From Silicimonas algicola (lineage in GTDB: Bacteria > Pseudomonadota > Alphaproteobacteria > Rhodobacterales > Rhodobacteraceae): a stretch of DNA of 64,000 nt. Every line of letters begins with the position of its first letter. The first letter of the stretch is position 1. Shown here piece after piece: positions 18,723 to 26,328 of this stretch. Both the position numbers and the translations under genes were made by a program. Location: assembly GCF_003148765.1 (NCBI RefSeq), contig NZ_QGGV01000004.1, positions 248,001 to 312,000 on the forward strand, written 5' to 3'. The notes under the pieces were generated by a model, which did no database searches, was not told where the DNA came from, and saw nothing but the letters and a program-made list of their open reading frames with translations.

Positions 18723-19339
18723 CCATCACGCCGACCGATGCCGCGCTTTATGCCGGTGCGCTTTTCATCCTGTTCCTGACGCCGGGTCCCGTCTGGGTCG
18801 CGCTGACCGCGCGCGCCATGTCGGGGGGATTTCACGCGGCCTGGCCGCTGGCCCTGGGCGTCGTGGTGGGCGATGTGCTGTGGCCGCTTCTGGCGATCCT
18901 GGGCGTGTCGTGGATCGTGGGGGCCTTCGCAGGTTTCATGACCGTCCTGCGCTGGATCGCCTGCCTGACATTCCTCGTCATGGGGGCGCTGCTGATCCGG
19001 CACCGCAACCGCACCATCGCCTCGGACAGCCGCCTGACGCGGCCGGGCGCCCTGGCAGGGTTCATGGCGGGCGTGGCCGTGATCCTGGGGAACCCGAAGG
19101 CGATCCTGTTCTACATGGGCGTCCTGCCGGGCTTCTTCGACCTGACGCGGCTGACCTGGGGCGACATCGCGGTCATCTGCACCTTGTCGATGATCGTGCC
19201 GCTTGTCGGCAACCTGATCCTGTCGGTGTTCATCGACAGGGCGCGGCGACTGCTCACGTCACCCCGTGCTCTGAGGCGGACGAACGTGACGGCAGGAATC
19301 CTTCTGATTGCCGTCGGTCTCGTGATACCGTTGACCTGA
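18719..19339 (+). CDS. LysE/RhtB-family exporter
   Basis: This 206-residue inner-membrane protein has about six hydrophobic segments and LysE/RhtB signatures: FLTPGPVWVALTARAMSGG near the N-terminus and GFMAGVAVILGNPKAILFYM in the middle. The family exports amino acids or similar metabolites. It overlaps the DUF1697 stop by 4 bases. A 53-base gap then separates it from glcD. The substrate cannot be read from sequence. Confidence 0.85.
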   Translation: MTITPTDAALYAGALFILFLTPGPVWVALTARAMSGGFHAAWPLALGVVVGDVLWPLLAILGVSWIVGAFAGFMTVLRWIACLTFLVMGALLIRHRNRTIASDSRLTRPGALAGFMAGVAVILGNPKAILFYMGVLPGFFDLTRLTWGDIAVICTLSMIVPLVGNLILSVFIDRARRLLTSPRALRRTNVTAGILLIAVGLVIPLT

Positions 19340-19355
19340 GTTGCCTATGGGCAGG

Positions 19356-19378
19356 ATTGGTTATATCTCCTGACCAAT
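19356..19378 (+). promoter_or_regulatory. Inverted repeat upstream of glcD, possible operator
   Basis: ATTGGT at 19356-19361 and ACCAAT at 19373-19378 form a perfect 6-base inverted repeat with 11 bases between, 14 bases before the glcD ATG and just before its GGAGG. The TTGGT/ACCAA half-sites recall FadR-type GntR operators such as those regulating glycolate genes, but the spacing is longer than usual and no regulator gene is nearby. Confidence 0.35.
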
Positions 19379-19392
19379 TTGGAGGATACGCG

Positions 19393-20841
19393 ATGCAGAT
19401 GCCTCTTCCCGACGCCGGTGTCCTGTCCCGCAAGGCCCGCATCGTCGCGCGCCTGTCGTCCGTGCTGTCGAAGGACGCCGTGATCCACGACGAGGCCGAG
19501 ACCCGCGCCTATGAGTGCGACGGGCTGACCGCCTATCGCTGCCCGCCGCTGGCCGTGGTCCTGCCGTCATCGACCGAAGAGGTCGCAGCCGTCCTGCGCA
19601 TCTGCCACGACGAAGGCGTTCCGGTCGTGCCGCGCGGATCCGGCACCTCGCTGGCCGGAGGCGCTTTGCCGACGGCCGACAGCGTCGTGATCGGCGTGGC
19701 GCGCATGAACGAGGTCATCGAGACGGACTACGAGAACCGAACCATCCGCGTGCAGACCGGCCGGACGAACCTGAGCGTCACAGGCGCGGTCGAAGCGGAC
19801 GGTTTCTTCTATGCTCCCGACCCATCGTCGCAGCTTGCCTGCGCCATCGCGGGCAACATCGGGATGAATTCGGGCGGGGCGCACTGCCTGAAGTACGGTG
19901 TGACGACGAACAACCTGCTGGGCGTGACGCTGGTCCTGATGGACGGCACGGTGATCGAAATCGGCGGCGCGCACATGGATGCGGGCGGCTATGACTGGCT
20001 GGCGGTGATCTGCGGCTCGGAGGGGCAACTGGGCATCGTGACCGAGGCAGTGCTGCGGCTGGTGCCCAAACCCGAAGGCGTGCGGCCCGTGCTGATCGGC
20101 TACCGCTCGGACGAGGTCGCCGGCGCCTGCGTGTCGGATATCATCCGCGCCGGGGTCCTGCCTGTCGCGATCGAGTTCATGGACCGGCCCTGCATCCGCG
20201 CCACCGAGGATTACTGCAAGGCGGGATATCCCGACTGCGAGGCTCTTCTGATCGTCGAGGTCGAAGGCTCGCCCGAGGAGATCGACGCGCAGCTTGCCGT
20301 CATCCGCAGGATCGCCGAGCGCCACGACCCGGTCGAGTTCCGCGAGGCGAAGGACGCCGACGAGGCGGCGCGCATCTGGCTGGGCCGCAAGTCGGCTTTC
20401 GGGGCGATGGGGCAGATGGGCGACTACATGTGCCTCGACGGGACGATCCCCGTCAGCGAATTGCCTTTCGTCCTGAAGCGCATCGGCGAGTTGTCGAAGG
20501 AGTTCGGACTCGACGTCGCGAACGTGTTTCACGCGGGCGACGGCAACATGCATCCGCTGATCCTGTTCGATGCCAACAAGCCCGGCGACCTCGAGACCTG
20601 CGAGGAGCTTGGAGCCGAGATCCTGAAGCTGTGCGTGGAGGTGGGCGGTTGCCTGACCGGCGAGCATGGCGTGGGCGTCGAGAAGCGCGACCTGATGGAT
20701 GTGCAGTTCGCTCCGGCCGACCTCGAGGCGCAGATGCGCGTGAAGGACGTCTTCGACCCGGCGTGGCTTCTGAACCCGGCGAAGGTCTTTCCTCTGTTGG
20801 TCTCGGCGTCCCGCCGGGAGCGCCTGGGGCTGGCCGCGTGA
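19393..20841 (+). CDS. glcD: Glycolate oxidase FAD-linked subunit GlcD
   Basis: GlcD is the FAD subunit of glycolate oxidase, which oxidises glycolate to glyoxylate and passes electrons to the membrane chain. The 482-residue product has the PCMH-type FAD domain (VVPRGSGTSLAGGALP; GNIGMNSGGAHCLKYG) and the C-terminal FAD-oxidase domain with VFHAGDGNMHPLILFD and GCLTGEHGVGVEKRD. The ATG at 19393 is supported by GGAGG 7 bases upstream; the frame is open further but overlaps the exporter gene. It heads glcD-glcE-glcF. Confidence 0.94.
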   Translation: MQMPLPDAGVLSRKARIVARLSSVLSKDAVIHDEAETRAYECDGLTAYRCPPLAVVLPSSTEEVAAVLRICHDEGVPVVPRGSGTSLAGGALPTADSVVIGVARMNEVIETDYENRTIRVQTGRTNLSVTGAVEADGFFYAPDPSSQLACAIAGNIGMNSGGAHCLKYGVTTNNLLGVTLVLMDGTVIEIGGAHMDAGGYDWLAVICGSEGQLGIVTEAVLRLVPKPEGVRPVLIGYRSDEVAGACVSDIIRAGVLPVAIEFMDRPCIRATEDYCKAGYPDCEALLIVEVEGSPEEIDAQLAVIRRIAERHDPVEFREAKDADEAARIWLGRKSAFGAMGQMGDYMCLDGTIPVSELPFVLKRIGELSKEFGLDVANVFHAGDGNMHPLILFDANKPGDLETCEELGAEILKLCVEVGGCLTGEHGVGVEKRDLMDVQFAPADLEAQMRVKDVFDPAWLLNPAKVFPLLVSASRRERLGLAA

Positions 20842-20869
20842 TGCGTATTTTCGGCAAGATGAAGCGCGC

Positions 20870-21961
20870 ATGTTGAGACCGTCGAACGAAGGCGAGTTGG
20901 CGGAGGCGGTGGCGTCGGCGTCCGGGCCCCTGTCCGTGCGCGGAGGCGGCACGCGCGGGATGGCGGGCGACGGCGACGCGCTGAGCGTCGCCGGGCTTTC
21001 CGGGATCACGCTTTATGAGCCGGGTGCTTTGACCCTGGTGGCGCGGTCAGGAACGCCGGTCACCGAGATCGAAGCGGCGCTGGCGGCGGAGAACCAGATG
21101 CTGGCCTTCGAGCCGATGGACCACCGCCCGCTTCTCGGGACGAAAGGCGAACCGACCATCGGCGGCGTGGTTGCGGCCAACGTCTCGGGTCCGCGCCGGG
21201 TGCAGGCAGGGGCGGCGCGCGACGTGCTTCTGGGTGTGCGCTTCGTCGATGGCCGGGGGACGGTCGTGAAGAACGGCGGCCGCGTGATGAAGAACGTCAC
21301 GGGCTATGACCTTGCGCGGCTGATGTGCGGCGCCCGCGGCACCCTGGGTGTCCTCACAGAGGTGAGCCTGAAGGTTCTTCCGCGTCCCGAGACGCAGGCG
21401 ACGGTGGTGCTGGGCGGATTGGAGATCGCCGACGCGGCGAGCGCCATGGCGGCGGCGCTGGCCTCGCCCTTCTCGGTCAGCGGGGCAGCGTGGACCGGGG
21501 GCGACGTCTTCCTGCGGATCGAGGGGATGGCGGCGTCGGTCGCCTATCGCGAGGGTCGGGTCGCGGGTCTGTTTCCGAAGGTCGAGGCGCGGATCCTGCG
21601 AGGCGAGAAGAGTGCCGCACTGTGGCGCGGCATCCGGGACGCGGAGGCTCTGGCAGGCGCGCCGGGTGATGTCTGGCGGATCTCGGCCAAGGCCTCGGAG
21701 GCTCCTCGGCTGGTCAAGGGACTGCCGGGCGGCGCGAAGGTGCTGGTCGACTGGGGTGGCGGGCTGATCTGGGCGCTGGTGTCCGAGGGCACGGATCTGC
21801 GCCGGACGCTCGGGGCGTTCGACGGGCACGCGACGCTTGTGCGGGGCGAGGGGCACGGCCCACGGATGCATCCTGAGGCGGCGCCGCTTGCGGCGCTGGC
21901 CAAGAGGCTGCGGGCCGAGTTCGATCCGCGCGGCATCCTGAATCCGGGAGTGATGGGCTGA
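20870..21961 (+). CDS. glcE: Glycolate oxidase subunit GlcE (FAD-binding)
   Basis: GlcE is the second FAD-binding subunit of glycolate oxidase. The 363-residue product has a shortened FAD domain with LSVRGGGTRGM, EPTIGGVVAANVSGPRRV and NVTGYDLARLMCGARGTLGV, and ends AEFDPRGILNPGVMG, as in the family. It follows glcD by 28 bases and its stop overlaps the glcF ATG by one base (TGATG). Confidence 0.93.
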   Translation: MLRPSNEGELAEAVASASGPLSVRGGGTRGMAGDGDALSVAGLSGITLYEPGALTLVARSGTPVTEIEAALAAENQMLAFEPMDHRPLLGTKGEPTIGGVVAANVSGPRRVQAGAARDVLLGVRFVDGRGTVVKNGGRVMKNVTGYDLARLMCGARGTLGVLTEVSLKVLPRPETQATVVLGGLEIADAASAMAAALASPFSVSGAAWTGGDVFLRIEGMAASVAYREGRVAGLFPKVEARILRGEKSAALWRGIRDAEALAGAPGDVWRISAKASEAPRLVKGLPGGAKVLVDWGGGLIWALVSEGTDLRRTLGAFDGHATLVRGEGHGPRMHPEAAPLAALAKRLRAEFDPRGILNPGVMG

Positions 21962-23352
21962 TGCAGACGACCTTCACCGAGGCGCAGCTTCAGGATCCCG
22001 GCATCGCCCGGTCGAACGAGATCCTGCGCGCCTGCGTGCATTGCGGGTTCTGCACCGCGACCTGCCCGACCTACCAGGTTCTCGGCGACGAACTCGACAG
22101 CCCCCGCGGGCGCATCTACCTCATCAAGGACATGCTCGAGAACGACCGTCCCGCCGATGCGCAGACGGTGAAGCACATCGACCGCTGCCTATCGTGCCTG
22201 GCCTGCATGACCACCTGCCCGTCGGGCGTGCATTACATGCATCTCGTCGATCATGCGCGCGCCTACATCGAGCGAACCTATCGCCGGCCGCCGATGGACC
22301 GGCTTCTGCGCTGGACGCTGGCGCGGATCATCCCGCACCCGCGGCGGTTCCGGCTGGCGCTGCTCGGGGCGAAGATCGCGCGGCCCTTTGGCGGGCTTCT
22401 GCCGGACGCAAGGCTGAGGGCGATGCTGCGCATGGCGCCAGAGCGGATTCCGTCTGTCAGCCGCAACGACGATCCCCAGACCTTTGCCGCCCGTGGCGAG
22501 CGACGGATGCGGGTCGCGCTGATGACCGGCTGCGCGCAGAAGGCGCTGAACACGGACATCAACGACGCGACGATCCGGCTCCTGCGGCGGCTGGGGTGCG
22601 AGATCGTCGTGCCGGATGGGATGGGCTGCTGCGGCGCGCTGACGCATCACATGGGGAAGGAGGCGGAAAGCCACGCTTTCGCCGCGCGCAACATCCGCGC
22701 CTTCATGGCCGAGGTCCGGGATGAGGGGCTGGACGCCATCGTCATCAACACGAGCGGGTGCGGCACGACGGTCAAGGACTACGGTCACATGTTCCGCACC
22801 GACGCGCTGGCAGAGGACGCCGCGACGGTCGCGGGCCTGGCGGTCGATGTGTCCGAACTTCTGGTGCGCCTTTTGCCGACGGTCGAGAGCCATTCGGCGA
22901 ACCGGGCGAAGATGGACCTGGCGGGGATCGATGCCACCGCGCCCGAAGAGGCCGAGGGCAGGGGTCCCATCCGGGTCGCCTATCACGCCGCCTGCTCGCT
23001 GCAGCACGGGCAGAAGATCAAGACCTATCCGAAGGACCTGCTGAAGACCGCCGGATTCGAGGTGGTGGAGCCTGCGGACAGCCACCTGTGCTGCGGATCG
23101 GCCGGGACGTACAACCTGCTCCAGCCGGAAATCTCGGAGATGCTGAAGGCGCGAAAGGTCCGGACGCTGGAAGCCAAGACGCCCGATCTCATCGCGGCGG
23201 GCAACATCGGCTGCATGATGCAGATCGGATCGGGCACCGGCATTCCCGTGGTCCATACGGTCGAACTGCTGGACTGGGCGACGGGCGGGCCGCGTCCCCG
23301 CGCGCTGGCGCCGCGCCACATGAGACACAATCTTGCCTCAACGCCTGTCTAG
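21961..23352 (+). CDS. glcF: Glycolate oxidase iron-sulfur subunit GlcF
   Basis: GlcF is the Fe-S subunit that carries electrons from the flavin subunits. The 463-residue product has two 4Fe-4S motifs, CVHCGFCTATCP (Cys25, 28, 31, 35) and CLSCLACMTTCP (Cys76, 79, 82, 86), then two CCG-type domains with GMGCCGALTHHMG and LCCGSAGTYNLL. It is coupled to glcE by TGATG. No glcC-type regulator or malate synthase gene is next to it. Confidence 0.94.
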   Translation: MQTTFTEAQLQDPGIARSNEILRACVHCGFCTATCPTYQVLGDELDSPRGRIYLIKDMLENDRPADAQTVKHIDRCLSCLACMTTCPSGVHYMHLVDHARAYIERTYRRPPMDRLLRWTLARIIPHPRRFRLALLGAKIARPFGGLLPDARLRAMLRMAPERIPSVSRNDDPQTFAARGERRMRVALMTGCAQKALNTDINDATIRLLRRLGCEIVVPDGMGCCGALTHHMGKEAESHAFAARNIRAFMAEVRDEGLDAIVINTSGCGTTVKDYGHMFRTDALAEDAATVAGLAVDVSELLVRLLPTVESHSANRAKMDLAGIDATAPEEAEGRGPIRVAYHAACSLQHGQKIKTYPKDLLKTAGFEVVEPADSHLCCGSAGTYNLLQPEISEMLKARKVRTLEAKTPDLIAAGNIGCMMQIGSGTGIPVVHTVELLDWATGGPRPRALAPRHMRHNLASTPV

Positions 23353-23379
23353 GATACCCTGCACCTGAAGGGGACGGAC

Positions 23380-24213
23380 ATGCGGATTCTGCTCGCGGCA
23401 GCCTTGGTCGCAATCGGCGTCGGTGGAGCGCAGGCCGAGGGAGAGGGCACGAGCCAGCTCACGCGGCTTTTGACGGCCTACGAGGCGCGCGGCTGGGAAG
23501 CCGTCGGTCGGCTGGACATCGGCTGGGGTGGGATGTGCACTGGCGCGCTGATCGCGCCCAACCTGGTTCTTACCGCCGGACATTGCCTCTTCGACGCGGA
23601 AGGCACGGCTGTCGATCCCTCGGTGATCCGGTTCAACGCCGGATGGCGCAACGGACACGCCTCGGCGACACGGCGGGTCAGGCGGGCCATTGTCCATCCA
23701 GGCTATGTCTACACGGGGACGACCGGCGAGGACCTCGAGGTCTCGAACGACCTCGCCCTCCTCGAACTCGATTCCGAGATCCGGCTTGCGAACATCCAGC
23801 CCTTCCAGACCGCCGGGCGGCCCCGCAAGGGCGCCAGCGTGGGCGTCGTCTCCTATGCGCACGACCGGGCGGAGTCGCCGTCGTTGCAGGAAGTGTGCCA
23901 TGTCCTGGCCCGGCGCAGCGGCTCGCTGATCCTGTCCTGCGACGTCGATTTCGGGTCGAGCGGGGCGCCGGTCTTCGCCGAGGTCGACGGGGTGCCGCGC
24001 ATCGTGTCGGTGATCTCGGCCAAGGCCGAGGTGAACGGGCGGCGCGTGTCCGTCGGCACCAACCTCGAAGCGCCGCTGTCCGAGATGATGGCGATGCTGC
24101 GCAACGGCGACGGCATCGCGGCGCGCCGGGTGCCTGCGACGCAGCGGACGCCGACCACGGGCACAAGCCTTCTCAACAGTGGAAGCGGTGGTGCGAAGTT
24201 TCTGCGGCCCTAG
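23380..24213 (+). CDS. Secreted trypsin-like serine protease (S1 family)
   Basis: This 277-residue protein has a signal peptide (residues 1-19, ending GGAQA) and a chymotrypsin-fold domain. The triad is visible as LTAGHC (His68), SNDLALLEL (Asp124) and FGSSGAPVF (Ser194). A Ser replaces the usual Asp before the catalytic Ser, and Ala the following Gly (GSSGAP instead of GDSGGP). Six to eight Cys could form disulfides in the periplasm or outside. A low-complexity tail rich in Thr/Ser/Gly follows about residue 250. It overlaps the next, paralogous protease gene by 23 bases. Confidence 0.85.
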   Translation: MRILLAAALVAIGVGGAQAEGEGTSQLTRLLTAYEARGWEAVGRLDIGWGGMCTGALIAPNLVLTAGHCLFDAEGTAVDPSVIRFNAGWRNGHASATRRVRRAIVHPGYVYTGTTGEDLEVSNDLALLELDSEIRLANIQPFQTAGRPRKGASVGVVSYAHDRAESPSLQEVCHVLARRSGSLILSCDVDFGSSGAPVFAEVDGVPRIVSVISAKAEVNGRRVSVGTNLEAPLSEMMAMLRNGDGIAARRVPATQRTPTTGTSLLNSGSGGAKFLRP

Positions 24214-24877
24214 GGCCCGGCTTGCCTTGAGCGCGGCGGCCGTTGCGTGCGGGCTGACTGGGCCGGCCCTCTCGGCGGACGCAGCCTCGGGCGTCGGCCG
24301 GATCGAGAACACCAACACCGGCGGCGGCTGCACGGCGGCGCTGATCGCGCCCGATCTCGTGGTGACGGCCGCTCATTGCGGCGGGCGGGGAGAAACACCC
24401 GACGGGATCGTCTTTCGTCCCGGCGACGGGCGACCCGGCACCTATCCCGTGGCGCGCGTCGTCCGGCATCCTCTCTACGACCGCGAGAGCCCGCGCGTCG
24501 AATGGCGTCTGCGGTTCGACCTTGCCGTCGCGGTGCTCGAGACGCCCGTGCCGGGCGACCGCGCTGTCCCCTTCACCACCGGCGACGACGCACGCGTGGG
24601 CGAAACGCTGCACCTCTACAGCTGGCGCGAGGGTTCCCGCCCGCGTCAGCGTCCCTGCCCGACACTCGACGGCATCCCGGGCCTCGTCACCCTTGGCTGC
24701 CGCGTGCAGGGCGGCGAAAGCGGCTCGCCGGTTCTGCGGGTGACGGACGAGGGGCTGGAGATCGTCGCGGTGATCTCGAGCCGGGGGCGCATCCTCGATC
24801 AGCCCGTCGCGCAGGCGTCGGATGTGCGTCTCAGGCTGCCACCGATCCTCGACATCCTCGGCCGTGACCGCCCTTGA
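24191..24877 (+). CDS. Second trypsin-like serine protease, tandem paralog
   Basis: This 228-residue protein has a hydrophobic signal-like N-terminus (LALSAAAVACGLTGPALSA) and an S1 protease domain with VTAAHCGG (His62), RFDLAVAVLE (Asp110) and QGGESGSPVL (Ser177). It shares the fold and overall layout of the protease just upstream, so the two probably arose by duplication. The GTG at 24191 is chosen with GGAAG 5 bases upstream; earlier GTGs at 24179 and 24188 are possible. Substrates are unknown. Confidence 0.82.
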   Translation: MRSFCGPRARLALSAAAVACGLTGPALSADAASGVGRIENTNTGGGCTAALIAPDLVVTAAHCGGRGETPDGIVFRPGDGRPGTYPVARVVRHPLYDRESPRVEWRLRFDLAVAVLETPVPGDRAVPFTTGDDARVGETLHLYSWREGSRPRQRPCPTLDGIPGLVTLGCRVQGGESGSPVLRVTDEGLEIVAVISSRGRILDQPVAQASDVRLRLPPILDILGRDRP

Positions 24878-24925
24878 ACGCCCGCGCGGCGCTTCCTATC
24901 TCGCCTGTGCCGGAGGCCGATGAAC

Positions 24926-24998
24926 GGGTCCGGCGCAGACCAGATGAACCGGACCCTGCCCCGTCGGGAGGGTCCATAGGTATCGCTCCAAGGAGGAT
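24926..24998 (+). promoter_or_regulatory. ROSE-like RNA thermometer in the hsp20 5' leader
   Basis: The last hairpin TCGCTCCAAGGAGGAT (24983-24998) matches the ROSE core: a U-Y-G-C-U-C-C strand closing over a two-base turn onto the Shine-Dalgarno GGAGGAU, leaving an unpaired or G-G position opposite the SD. Upstream is a perfect 8-base-pair stem GGGTCCGG/CCGGACCC (24926-24933 with 24949-24956), and GGACCCT (24951-24957) can instead pair with AGGGTCC (24969-24975). ROSE elements are known to melt on heat shock and open the SD of alphaproteobacterial small heat-shock genes. The match is by eye. Confidence 0.72.
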
Positions 24999-25005
24999 GA
25001 CCCTC

Positions 25006-25473
25006 ATGCGTAGATTTGACCTTGCACCGCTCTATCGTGCCACCGTCGGCTTCGACCAGATTGCCGACATGATGGACCGTATCCTGACCGACACCCAGTC
25101 GGCTCCGTCCTACCCCCCCTACAACATCGAGAAGACCGCCGACGATGCATGGCGCATCTCGATTGCCGTTGCCGGTTTCGCCGAGGACGAGCTGGCGGTC
25201 GAGGTGCGCGAAAGCGCCCTGATCGTCTCGGCCCGAAAAAGTGCCGAGGAGGAAGGGACGACCTACCTTCACCGCGGCATCGCGAACCGCGCCTTCGAGC
25301 GCCGCTTCGCGCTGGCCGACCATGTCCGCGTGACGGGCGCGAGCCACGTCAACGGCATGCTGCACATCGACCTCAAGCGCGAAGTGCCCGAAGCGCTGAA
25401 GCCGCGCCGGATCGAGATCGCCAAGGGCGAGACCGTCGAGGCGAAGGCCGTCGAGGCGCACGCCGCCGAGTGA
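25006..25473 (+). CDS. Small heat-shock protein, Hsp20/IbpA family
   Basis: This 155-residue protein is an alpha-crystallin-type holdase. It starts MRRFDLAPLYRATVGFDQIA, typical of class A rhizobial/IbpA-type sHSPs, has the core strands (PPYNIEKTADDAWRISIAVA; GIANRAFERRFALADHVRV) and a charged Glu/Ala-rich tail. The ATG at 25006 is chosen because AAGGAGG lies 9 bases upstream; an ATG at 24997 directly abuts the SD. The 5' leader carries a ROSE-like thermometer, and a strong terminator follows at 25496. Confidence 0.92.
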   Translation: MRRFDLAPLYRATVGFDQIADMMDRILTDTQSAPSYPPYNIEKTADDAWRISIAVAGFAEDELAVEVRESALIVSARKSAEEEGTTYLHRGIANRAFERRFALADHVRVTGASHVNGMLHIDLKREVPEALKPRRIEIAKGETVEAKAVEAHAAE

Positions 25474-25495
25474 TCGGCCTGACGTGACGCCGTTG

Positions 25496-25522
25496 CGCCC
25501 CCGGACGCTCCGGGGGCGTTTT
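25496..25522 (+). terminator. Rho-independent terminator after hsp20
   Basis: A perfect 10-base-pair stem (CGCCCCCGGA / TCCGGGGGCG) with loop CGC is followed by TTTT, 22 bases after the hsp20 stop. It lies between convergent hsp20 and the dienelactone hydrolase gene. Confidence 0.9.
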
Positions 25523-25533
25523 GCTGTCCGGCC

Positions 25534-26265
25534 TCAGCTTCCCAAGGTTTCGCCGAGGAAGTCGGTGAAGGCCTCCCAGCTCTCCATGTCCGCGCGTTCC
25601 TGATAGCGGTCCGAGCCCTTGACGGTGAAGGCGTGAGGCGCGCCCGAGTAGACCTCGGCGGTGTAGGTGTTGCCCGCTTCCTCGAGTTCGGAGGTGAGCG
25701 CGGTTAGCGCGGAAAGGGGCACAGCGGTGTCGGCACCGCCATGCATGATGAGGATCGGCGCTTCTTCGCCGTCAAAGCTCTGGCCGTCCGGGGTCTCGAG
25801 CGAGCCGTGGAAGGTGGCGAAGCCCGCCGCCTCGTCCGCCATGTCGGACCGCGCCATTTCCAGCGTGACGCCGCCGCCGAAGCAGTAGCCCATCACCACG
25901 AGGTTCTCGGCCGAGGACTGGCCCTTGGCCTGCTCCAGTCCGGCGGCGATCAGGGCGCGCATCTTCTCGCGGTCCTGGCCCAGTTCGCCCGAGGCGGCCC
26001 GGTTCTGCTCCATGGTTCCGGTGGGCGTGTCCTCGCCGTACATGTCGACCGCGAAGGCGTCGTAGCCCATGCCGGCCAGTTCGTCGGCGCGGCCCTTCTC
26101 GTAGTCGTCGAGGCCGTCCCAGTCGTGGACGATCACGACGAGGCCCTGCGGATTTTCGGCGGCCGCGAAGTAGCCGGTGTGGGCGACGCCGTCGACGTCA
26201 TAGCTCACCTCCTCGGCGAAGGCAGGCGCGGCGAGAAGGCTGGTGGCGATTGCCAGGCGGATCAT
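25534..26265 (-). CDS. Secreted dienelactone hydrolase family protein
   Basis: This 243-residue alpha/beta-hydrolase has a clear signal peptide (MIRLAIATSLLAAPAFA, cleavage before EEV). The dienelactone hydrolase triad is visible: nucleophile Cys in MGYCFGGGVTLEM, Asp in MHGGADTAVP and His in SGAPHAFTV. Dienelactone hydrolases open lactone rings in chlorocatechol degradation, but secreted members like this have no fixed substrate. The ATG at 26265 is chosen because the signal peptide starts there; an in-frame extension of 21 residues upstream is unlikely. Confidence 0.88.
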   Translation of the reverse strand: MIRLAIATSLLAAPAFAEEVSYDVDGVAHTGYFAAAENPQGLVVIVHDWDGLDDYEKGRADELAGMGYDAFAVDMYGEDTPTGTMEQNRAASGELGQDREKMRALIAAGLEQAKGQSSAENLVVMGYCFGGGVTLEMARSDMADEAAGFATFHGSLETPDGQSFDGEEAPILIMHGGADTAVPLSALTALTSELEEAGNTYTAEVYSGAPHAFTVKGSDRYQERADMESWEAFTDFLGETLGS

Positions 26266-26328
26266 GGGTGTCTCCCGTGTCAGTGTTTGCATGGGAGGAG
26301 ACGTAGGGCCGATGACGCGGGCGGACAC

